DNA of 64,000 nt from Nemertoderma westbladi (lineage: Eukaryota; Xenacoelomorpha; Nemertodermatida; Nemertodermatidae). The notes under the pieces are model-generated. The model was given only the letters and a program-made list of their open reading frames with translations, was not told the origin of the DNA and searched no databases. This document shows, in pieces, positions 56,856 to 64,000 of the stretch. How positions within the stretch are numbered: position 1 is the first letter of the stretch; the number at the start of each line of letters is the position of its first letter. The translations under genes and the position numbers were made by a program. The stretch spans positions 47,718 to 111,717 of the forward strand of contig JAUCBJ010005307.1 in assembly GCA_032718475.1 (NCBI GenBank), given 5' to 3'.

Positions 56856-57923
56856 TTCTAAGCCCCTACTCCTACCTCCATGGAGTTAATAATAAATAAA
56901 TAATAATAAAATTGTTTATTTTCCAAACTCCGATTAATATTAAATTAAAAGGAGGCAGCATGGCAGGGTGACCCACCTTTGCTGATGGTTGGGGGAAATA
57001 AGCGTTGAATACCGCACCGCCATCTGATGGGACACTCTACTGTAAATTGACTGTAATAATTACCGGTACATTACTAATAGCACAATTAATAGTGTAAACC
57101 CCCCCTCCCCCCACCCCCAGTTAAATAATTTTTCTATATTCGAATAAATTATAGCTTGTAAAAAGTTTTTTCTTAAATAATAATAATTTCTTAACAACAC
57201 AAATTACAAAACGAGTTAAATATTGTTGGTTACCTCTATTTCATAGCAATATAAATAATTTTTGGTTTAATAAACATCAGCTGTTTTGCTTCCTAATTTT
57301 CCTTTGCAAGATCAATAAAAAGAAAGGCATAATCTCAACAGGGGTTCAACACATCATACTGGATAAGTTTAACTAAGTTCTTAGATATAGGCAAATTACG
57401 TAATGATGCTTATTCACTTTATATATACATACAACTCAGATACGAATGAGATGCTGCAGGCAGACCTTCTTGATTTTACAGATGACAGGTTGACACGTCT
57501 CTTAGGTGTTCTTTTGGGAAGGGTTTCAAATTCAAATATTTTTATATATTTGGAATCCTTGCACGGCTAGCTTTCCACTAGTACCAACAAATCACTATAA
57601 GGTTGAAGAATAATTGCGGTGCAACTATGGTGAAATATCACCGGAGACTATTGTTAAACGCTTGTAGCTAAAGATTGAAAGCGAAAATATAAATTCTGCC
57701 TCACCAACTAAGGAGGGTGCGGGGCGAGTTAAAACTGCAAGCCATCAGCAAACGATTATAATTATACCATTAAAAAAAAATAATAACATACAAACCTAAA
57801 ACAATACAACACTAATAGTGCTATGGGATCCTGATGCTTTATTGGTGAGGTGACCGGTGTTGAGCCTAAAGGACCATTTATATTCGGGTGTACGACAGCT
57901 GTACGAAGTCGGATACAGAACGA
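56856..57923. other. AT-rich unique region, no gene seen
   Basis: About 1.07 kb between the 49-bp array and the 65-bp repeats. It holds a TAA-rich simple run (56886-56913), a C-rich tract (57099-57118) and otherwise unremarkable AT-rich sequence. No protein family or RNA gene was recognised. The right part could be the 5' end of the LINE, but no element boundary is visible. Confidence 0.7.
57099..57118 (+). repeat. Cytosine-rich tract
   Basis: Twenty bases made of C runs of 7, 6 and 5 broken by one T and one A. On the other strand it is G-rich and could in principle form a quadruplex. It stands out in an AT-rich context. Confidence 0.8.
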
Positions 57924-58703
57924 CAGACACACCGATTGAGTTAGTGGTACCTGTATGCTAAGCTCGCTTACTTTCGTGGCTCGCCCCACAGACACACCGA
58001 TTGAGTTAGTGGTACCTGTATGCTAAGCTCGCTTACTTTCGTGGCTCGCCCCACAGACACACCGATTGAGTTAGTGGTACCTGTATGCTAAGCTCGCTTA
58101 CTTTCGTGGCTCGCCCCACAGACACACCGATTGAGTTAGTGGTACCTGTATGCTAACCTCGCTTACTTTCGCGGCTCGCCCCACAGACACACCGATTGAG
58201 TTAGTGGTACCTGTATGCTAAGCTCGCTTACTTTCGTGGCTCGCCCCACAGACACACCGATTGAGTTAGTGGTACCTGTATGCTAAGCTCGCTTACTTTC
58301 GTGGCTCACCCCACAGACACACCGATTGAGTTAGTGGTACCTGTATGCTAACCTCGCTTACTTTCGCGGCTCGCCCCACAGACACACCGATTGAGTTAGT
58401 GGTACCTGTATGCTAACCTCGCTTACTTTCGCGGCTCGCCCCACAGACACACCGATTGAGTTAGTGGTACCTGTATGCTAAGCTCGCTTACTTTCGTGGC
58501 TCGCCCCACAGACACACCGATTGAGTTAGTGGTACCTGTATGCTAAGCTCGCTTACTTTCGTGGCTCGCCCCACAGACACACCGATTGAGTTAGTGGTAC
58601 CTGTATGCTAAGCTCGCTTACTTTCGTGGCTCACCCCACAGACACACCGATTGAGTTAGTGGTACCTGTATGCTAACCTCGCTTACTTTCGCGGCTCACC
58701 CCA
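57924..58703. repeat. Twelve 65-bp tandem repeats upstream of the LINE ORF
   Basis: The repeat start CAGACACACC recurs every 65 bp from 57924 to 58639, giving exactly twelve units with no length change. Three variable sites are visible: AAGCTC/AACCTC, TCGTGGC/TCGCGGC and CTCGCC/CTCACC. The first two are fully linked (G with T, C with C). Calling G-T-G type A, C-C-G type B, G-T-A type C and C-C-A type D, the order is A A A B A C B B A A C D. Its position 210 bp before the ORF suggests promoter monomers of the retrotransposon, as known for mouse L1, but an independent minisatellite is possible. Confidence 0.95.
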
Positions 58704-58913
58704 CGGTTTAAATAAGTAACATGTATATAAAATATCTATATAAGTAATTTGGTGTCGTTTCTATTTGTCTATTACTCTATAATCCCTTAGATGGCCCTAG
58801 TCGCAGAAATTAATTAATAAACGCCACACGCCCTTTCAATAGTACCAGGCAGTAAAAACTCCAAAAACCTACTCCCATTACTGGTCAGTGGTCATTATAA
58901 CCCACCCTGTGGA
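58704..58913 (+). other. AT-rich leader before the LINE ORF
   Basis: This 210-bp stretch lies between the 65-bp repeats and the ORF. The ORF frame is open upstream only back to a TAA at 58818 and contains no ATG there, so 58914 is the first in-frame start. No separate ORF1 is visible here or further upstream. Confidence 0.6.
58724..58731 (+). promoter_or_regulatory. TATA-like motif (TATATAAA)
   Basis: A good match to a TATA box about 190 bp upstream of the ORF start and 20 bp after the last 65-bp repeat. The surrounding sequence is AT-rich, so a chance match is quite possible, and many LINEs use TATA-less internal promoters. Confidence 0.3.
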
Positions 58914-61900
58914 ATGGCAAACCAGGGTGTGGTATTTGCCCCGAGAGCTGACTCGGCAAAAAAGCACCCCCCAACCCCCACTATGGATTACATTAGCAAT
59001 GCGGAGGTCCGGCCACTAGAGGCCAGTGGAATTACCGGACACAATCGGCCTCACAGGCGTCAGTTAACTCCTGACCGGCTGCCTGTCTCACCCCCTACTG
59101 GAGAGAGAGCAGCCAACAATTCTTTGAGTCCCTTTCCTGATGACCTTTCTGGCCCAAACCCTGGGTCACCAGGAAGGCCAGATTGTGATGGGGAGAGGGA
59201 TTCTGGAGTTGGAGGCTACTCTCATGTTCCACCCCGACCAACAGAGCCATTGGTGAATCTGAGGCAAGTCACAAGACTAGCCTCAGTAAACACCCTAACA
59301 CTCGGGTCCCCAATGCGACAAGGTGAGCTGACTGCCTTGGCAGATAAGCTTTCTCTTAGCGCAGTGGGTGTTCAAGAGCACCGAATGCAGACTGGACAGA
59401 CTGATGAGGTTCTGATTAAGGACATGGGGGGCGGTTGGAGACTCGCCCTCGCGTCAGCAGATGATAGTGGCAATGGTGGAATTGGTCTATTGATGAATCC
59501 AACTGCACATGCAGCATTGGACAAAATAGACCAAATCTCTAACCGCATCATCCGTTGCCACTTCTCATGTTCTGGAAGACTGCCTAAGAAGTTTCCTAAG
59601 GTGGTTCTAATTGTGTCCTACTCTCCAACTAGTGTTGCCCCTGTAGAGGAGGTGGAAAATTTCTACCACAATCTACAAGCAGCTACTGATGGAGTGGATC
59701 AGCATGCATTCTTAACATTCCTGGGAGACTTTAATGCAAGTCTGCATCAATCACCTACATCGCCCTGGGTCTATAGCAATAGTGTTAACCGAAATGCTGT
59801 CCATCTTCAGGATTTTATCTCTGGAAATGGATTGTTTTCGGCTGGAACCCAGTTCAAGAAGCGAACTGGAAAGCTATGGACTCATAGTGGACCCAGTGGT
59901 CACAAGTCCCAGATAGACCATATTCTGTTTCGTAGGAAATACAGGAGCTCTATACAAGACTGTAATGCATTTACACTTCGACCCTTCTCCAGTGATCACC
60001 GCCTTATTGTGGCCAAGGTAAGACTTAGTCTGCGTGCTAGCAGAACAACGAAATCTGCCTTGCCGCGGCATGACTGGTCCTCTCTGTTGCAACAGCCAAG
60101 TGTGAGATCCAGCTTCACACTACAGCTGAGCAACAGGTATGAGGCTCTTGCCTCTGAGGCGGCAGATCACTGTGAGGGCTATACTGCCTTTACAGAAGCA
60201 GTTAAGTTAGCAGCTGCAGAAACAGTTCCTGTATACCCTCGAAACAGGAAAAGGGCCCCTTGGACTGACAACAAAATTCAGAAGTGCCGAAATGACCTTC
60301 ATAAAGCGCAGAAAGAGTCCCGACTCAAACAGACTACAGTGGCCAAGAATGCAGTTAAAGCTGCATCTAGGTCCCTGAACAGGCAGTACTCTGCTAATCT
60401 ACAGGAGCTAATAAACCAACAGGTTGATGCCATCAATGATGCTGACGACAGCAGGCAATCATCCCAGGCATGGAAATCGATCAATCTGCTTACTGGGCGG
60501 AAAAGCCAACCAACCACCAAGGTTAAGGCTGAATCACCAGCCGATCGCCTCAATGGTTGGAAAGCCCACTTTGAAAAGCTCCTCAATAATGACAGGGTAT
60601 TGCCTGATAACTTTATAGAAGTAAAAGTGTCTGAGTCTGTACTCCCAGATATTCCCATTGGCGATATCTCCTTTGCAGAAGTGAAGGCTGCTGCAAAGAG
60701 CATTAAGACCAATCGTGCCAGTGGAGTAGTTGGTGTTCCCCCTGAGGTCTTTAAAATACCTGAGTGTCTGAGGACGCAAAAGCTCATCTATCCCATCATA
60801 GTAGACATGTACCGAACAACAAGATTCCCACAAGAAATGAAAACAAATAAGTTGGTGCCAGTTCCCAAGAAGGGCAACCTAACACTCTATGTTTCTTTTC
60901 GGGGAATCTCATTGATCTCGATTGCTGCAAAGCTATACAATAGGATTCTATTAAATCGCATCAGGGATCCCATTGAGAGACTGCTCCGTGGAAATCAGAA
61001 TGGGTTCCGTAAAGGTCGTGGGACCATGGAGCCCATTTTGGCACTTAGAAGGATAATGGAAGAGTTATCAAAAAAGAAAGACAGGCATCTGGCTGTTATC
61101 TTTGTTGACTTCTTCAAGGCCTTTGATTCAGTCTCTCGCTCACGTATGTTCAGCATACTTTCATTATATGGGATTCCTGATGAAATTATTGCAGCAATCA
61201 GATCAGTATACGATGGTTCGACAACATTTGTGTCTACTGTTGACGGTGACACAGAACCATTTGAAGTGTTATGGGGCGTCCTCCAAGGAGACACACTTGC
61301 ACCATTCTTGTTCATTATTGTGGTTGACTATGTTCTACGCATGTCCTTAGATCATTATAATGATGATGGGGTGATGATAACTCCACCTACTGGCTCCAGA
61401 AGTCGAGGAAATCCTGCCAAGTACCTAACTGATCTAGACTTTGCTGATGACTTAGGAGTACTCTCAGAATCATTAGAGGGAGCCCAACGGCTCCTAAGCT
61501 CATTAGAACATGCTGCTTCTAGTGTTGGTCTTTTTATTAACACCAGAAAGACCAAAATTCTGACAGTTAACTTTGAAAGTCCTCAGCAAGTTTCTGATCG
61601 GATGAGCATAAGCTCAAAGGATGGTATGCTTGAGCATGTGGACAACTTCTGTTACCTGGGATCATGGATCCGGAAGTCAGGTGAGGACCTTCGAATACGT
61701 AAGGGAAAGGCATGGTCAGCCTTGAATAGGCTTTCCAGGATTTGGAAGTCACCGAGAATTAATCGGAAACTTAAGGTCCGATTATTTAGAGCAGCAGTAG
61801 TTCCAGTACTCCTCTATGGGAGTCCATGCTGGGCTCTAACTGCTGAGGACACCAAATCTCTGGATGGCACATTCACAAGAATGCTACGCCGGGTTCATTG

Positions 61901-62219
61901 TGTCAAGTACAATGCACACATCTCCAACCAGGCACTATATAACATTGGAGGTGTCTCATTGGTTCCCCCAAGCTTGACACTAGAACAAAATCACCTCCGC
62001 TTTGCAGGACATTGCTTTCGCCGTGAAGAGCAGCCAGTGCATATTCTTGTACTTTGGCAGCCTCATGGAGTGAATAAGCATGGTGGACAGCCCATGACTT
62101 TCTTGAGAAGCATCTTAAAGGACACTGGCCTCGAAGATGCGGATGATCTAGCAAATGTCATGGGTGATAGGGAGTTGTGGCGGTGCAATTTTGTCGATAA
62201 GCCAGCACAGCATTCTTAA
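58914..62219 (+). CDS. LINE endonuclease/reverse transcriptase polyprotein
   Basis: An intact 1101-residue ORF ending in TAA. It would nick target DNA and copy the element's RNA at the nick (target-primed reverse transcription). Residues 1-117 are proline-rich with no clear domain. Residues about 118-370 form an APE-type endonuclease: VGVQEHR with E155, GDFNA at 271-275 (D272, N274), QIDHIL at 333-338 (D335), and SDH at 360-362. A basic linker follows. The reverse transcriptase spans about 590-860: LVPVPKKG 647-654, GFRKGRG 697-703, FVDF 730-733 (catalytic D732), LQGDTLAP 790-797, and FADD 843-846 (catalytic D845, D846). A conserved LINE C-terminal region with YLGSWI and LLYG motifs follows. 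V606 and SFRGIS (661-666) look like departures from the usual GxDG and NYRGIS patterns. One long ORF with APE plus RT resembles RTE-like elements, but I cannot assign the clade. No introns or breaks seen. Confidence 0.95.
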   Translation: MANQGVVFAPRADSAKKHPPTPTMDYISNAEVRPLEASGITGHNRPHRRQLTPDRLPVSPPTGERAANNSLSPFPDDLSGPNPGSPGRPDCDGERDSGVGGYSHVPPRPTEPLVNLRQVTRLASVNTLTLGSPMRQGELTALADKLSLSAVGVQEHRMQTGQTDEVLIKDMGGGWRLALASADDSGNGGIGLLMNPTAHAALDKIDQISNRIIRCHFSCSGRLPKKFPKVVLIVSYSPTSVAPVEEVENFYHNLQAATDGVDQHAFLTFLGDFNASLHQSPTSPWVYSNSVNRNAVHLQDFISGNGLFSAGTQFKKRTGKLWTHSGPSGHKSQIDHILFRRKYRSSIQDCNAFTLRPFSSDHRLIVAKVRLSLRASRTTKSALPRHDWSSLLQQPSVRSSFTLQLSNRYEALASEAADHCEGYTAFTEAVKLAAAETVPVYPRNRKRAPWTDNKIQKCRNDLHKAQKESRLKQTTVAKNAVKAASRSLNRQYSANLQELINQQVDAINDADDSRQSSQAWKSINLLTGRKSQPTTKVKAESPADRLNGWKAHFEKLLNNDRVLPDNFIEVKVSESVLPDIPIGDISFAEVKAAAKSIKTNRASGVVGVPPEVFKIPECLRTQKLIYPIIVDMYRTTRFPQEMKTNKLVPVPKKGNLTLYVSFRGISLISIAAKLYNRILLNRIRDPIERLLRGNQNGFRKGRGTMEPILALRRIMEELSKKKDRHLAVIFVDFFKAFDSVSRSRMFSILSLYGIPDEIIAAIRSVYDGSTTFVSTVDGDTEPFEVLWGVLQGDTLAPFLFIIVVDYVLRMSLDHYNDDGVMITPPTGSRSRGNPAKYLTDLDFADDLGVLSESLEGAQRLLSSLEHAASSVGLFINTRKTKILTVNFESPQQVSDRMSISSKDGMLEHVDNFCYLGSWIRKSGEDLRIRKGKAWSALNRLSRIWKSPRINRKLKVRLFRAAVVPVLLYGSPCWALTAEDTKSLDGTFTRMLRRVHCVKYNAHISNQALYNIGGVSLVPPSLTLEQNHLRFAGHCFRREEQPVHILVLWQPHGVNKHGGQPMTFLRSILKDTGLEDADDLANVMGDRELWRCNFVDKPAQHS

Positions 62220-63103
62220 AAATGCAGCTGCATTGCAGCATGCCGATCCTAGTAGTAGTTTATAGTGAGAGGGATCAATATGGCTACACGGTTGTTAAGA
62301 GATAAACAGTAACGTATGCACAAATTTTCCAATTTGTTAAGCCATAGAGAGCTGATGGAATAGAACTGTACTGAAGCGGCATATTCCATAAGAGGCTGTA
62401 TTATCTCAGATCTCAGGTCTTTATATCCCAGGGGTCTTTATATTCCAAGGTCTTTATGTCCCAGGGGTTTTTATATTCCAAGTGTCTTTATATCTCAGGG
62501 CAGTAGGGAGGCTTCATATCCCACGAGAACTAGACTTAGTTAGACTGTGATAAAACATTTAGGTTGGCAGGCTGCCCACTTGTCCAGGTGCGTTGGGCAA
62601 TCTGTTATATCTGAATACACAGATATACACTTCACCCACATGATCTACTACTCACAAGCTCACTGAAAATCATTATCATGGCTTTTATGTGGTGTTTTTG
62701 ATGCAGATTGTCAATATGTACGTAAAAATTCATAAATTTGTGCCAGTGGTCGTGACCTATTTGGCCGAATACTGGAGTTCCATTCATAATTAATTATTAT
62801 CAGGTACTATAAGGTATTCCTTGCTCGTACAATATGTAATTCTAAGGTCATTAAGGAATATTTTGAATGTCCTGAGTAAAGGGGATAATAATGTAATTTG
62901 TTCCTTGGCGTCACAGTGTCATAGTGATTTTGACATGTGCTAATTAAATGAGACAAAATATCCCTCTAGGCATAAGATGTTAAGTAAGATGATTATGGAA
63001 ATTTCTATAACAAGTGCTAGGCGCTGTAAGTTATTTAAATTGTGAATCATGGGACGATCCGCATCAATGATATACCAGGTATTAGTACTTAGTAAAATCC
63101 TGA
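62220..63103 (+). other. Noncoding tract after the LINE ORF (putative 3' UTR)
   Basis: About 880 bp without a convincing ORF or RNA gene, running from the stop codon to the heptamer array. It is AT-rich and contains the 17-bp repeat cluster listed separately. It is a candidate LINE 3' UTR because nothing separates it from the ORF, but part may be host sequence. Confidence 0.5.
62418..62501 (+). repeat. Five imperfect 17-bp repeats
   Basis: Units of the form TCTTTATAT-YCCARGGG start at about 62418, 62435, 62451, 62468 and 62485, spaced 16-17 bp. They alternate between CCCAGG and TCCAAG endings, so the underlying unit may be a 33-34-bp pair. The role is unknown; they could fold or act as template recognition in a LINE 3' UTR. 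Confidence 0.75.
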
Positions 63104-63801
63104 GGTTATAGGTTATAGGTTATAGGTTATAGGTTATAGGTTATAGGTTATAGGTTATAGGTTATAGGTTATAGGTTATAGGTTATAGGTTATAGGTTAT
63201 AGGTTATAGGTTATAGGTTATAGGTTATAGGTTATAGGTTATAGGTTATAGGTTATAGGTTATAGGTTATAGGTTATAGGTTATAGGTTATAGGTTATAG
63301 GTTATAGGTTATAGGTTATAGGTTATAGGTTATAGGTTATAGGTTATAGGTTATAGGTTATAGGTTATAGGTTATAGGTTATAGGTTATAGGTTATAGGT
63401 TATAGGTTATAGGTTATAGGTTATAGGTTATAGGTTATAGGTTAAGGTATAGGTTATAGGTTATAGGTTATAGGTTATAGGTTATAGGTTATAGGTTATA
63501 GGTTATAGGTTATAGGTTATAGGTTATAGGTTATAGGTTATAGGTTATAGGTTATAGGTTATAGGTTATAGGTTATAGGTTATAGGTTATAGGTTATAGG
63601 TTATAGGTTATAGGTTATAGGTTATAGGTTATAGGTTATAGGTTATAGGTTATAGGTTATAGGTTATAGGTTATAGGTTATAGGTTATAGGTTATAGGTT
63701 ATAGGTTATAGGTTATAGGTTATAGGTTATAGGTTATAGGTTATAGGTTATAGGTTATAGGTTATAGGTTATAGGTTATAGGTTATAGGTTATAGGTTAT
63801 A
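63104..63801 (+). repeat. Heptamer microsatellite array (GGTTATA, about 100 units)
   Basis: Forty-eight perfect GGTTATA units (63104-63439), one 12-bp imperfect pair GGTTAAGGTATA (63440-63451), then fifty perfect units to 63801. Read as TTATAGG it resembles telomere-type repeats (TTAGGG, TTTAGGG) but matches none of the canonical ones. It is either the tandem-repeat tail of the LINE or an independent microsatellite. Confidence 0.97.
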
Positions 63802-64000
63802 CTACTCATGCATATTTTAATTAGTCAAGTAAGAAGACCTTCGTGGTACAGTAGGTACGCATAAATAATCACAGAATAATGTAATGGCGATCAACGTGTT
63901 ACACAAATTCAGTAAGATAAAATCACGAGGTTGTGATTGGTAGATTTCGTCCAACAAAGGCATTCTCAAGATGTCAAGCATAACAAATCCCATAGGTACG
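63802..64000. other. Right flank, nothing recognised
   Basis: About 200 bp of AT-rich unique sequence after the heptamer array. I see no ORF, RNA gene or repeat, and no copy of its first bases near the proposed 5' end of the LINE. Confidence 0.6.

Larger units (their letters stand above)
57924..63801 (+). mobile_element. Candidate full-length LINE (non-LTR retrotransposon), ends uncertain
   Basis: The element core is certain from the ORF at 58914-62219. The outer limits are inferred: the 65-bp repeats as 5' UTR monomers and the heptamer array as a tandem-repeat 3' end, a form known for several LINE clades. There is no poly(A) tail after the ORF and no long terminal repeat. I could not find a target-site duplication beyond the proposed ends. 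The true element could be shorter, for example starting within the leader and ending before the heptamers. Confidence 0.5.

Noticed and set aside
57762-57995. 77-codon minus-strand ORF
   Set aside because: Its start lies in the second 65-bp repeat and the rest in unique AT-rich sequence; low-complexity hydrophobic end and no known family.
57924-58703. tRNA-derived repeat (SINE-like) in the 65-bp units
   Set aside because: The GGCTCGCCCCA end looked like an internal promoter box, but no matching A and B box pair or cloverleaf was found.
59734-62154. Short ORFs on both strands within the LINE gene
   Set aside because: All are shadows of the 1101-codon frame, which has clear protein motifs.
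57924-63801. Target-site duplication flanking the LINE
   Set aside because: Comparing sequence before 57924 and after 63801 by eye gave no convincing direct repeat, so element ends remain unproven.
63104-63801. Canonical telomere repeat
   Set aside because: The heptamer TTATAGG differs from TTAGGG, TTAGG and TTTAGGG; only a loose resemblance remains.

Overview
This window is almost entirely satellite DNA from a eukaryotic, probably invertebrate metazoan, genome. About 91% of the 64 kb lies in four head-to-tail tandem arrays. The only convincing gene is the single long ORF of a non-LTR retrotransposon (LINE). The absence of operons and cellular genes, the kilobase-scale satellites with higher-order structure, and an APE-endonuclease/reverse-transcriptase LINE all point to a eukaryote. 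The exact lineage cannot be fixed from what is visible. The arrays would fit pericentromeric, subtelomeric or other heterochromatin, but nothing here proves which.

Layout. (1) 1-31946: a satellite with a 26-bp unit that enters from beyond the left edge. I count 1,225 complete units. The length is accounted for by 31 insertions of 3 bp, one +1, one -1 and one 24-bp chimeric unit. Blocks of it are duplicated at larger scale: a 47-unit (1222-bp) block present three times, a 942-bp tandem pair near the right end, and others. (2) 31947-32064: a short AT-rich linker holding what may be a decayed copy of the next satellite. (3) 32065-56855: a satellite with a 49-bp unit, exactly 505 periods between two phase markers with no net indel. 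It also carries higher-order tandem duplications of 15, 26 and 34 units and long-range copies about 9.8 kb apart. (4) 56856-57923: AT-rich unique sequence with no recognisable gene. (5) 57924-58703: twelve 65-bp repeats. (6) 58704-58913: AT-rich leader with a TATA-like motif. (7) 58914-62219: an intact 1101-residue LINE protein with APE-type endonuclease and reverse transcriptase. (8) 62220-63103: noncoding, with a small 17-bp repeat cluster. (9) 63104-63801: a heptamer array (GGTTATA, about 100 units). (10) 63802-64000: flank with nothing recognised.

How the parts may work together. The 65-bp array, leader, ORF, downstream tract and heptamer array have the order of a full LINE: promoter-like monomers, leader, ORF, 3' UTR, then a tandem-repeat 3' end. 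That is inference; I found no target-site duplication that fixes the element's ends. Both satellites are noncoding on the evidence here. The many minus-strand ORFs of up to 199 codons in the 49-bp array follow from the repeat length and one C/A polymorphism, and are not annotated as genes.
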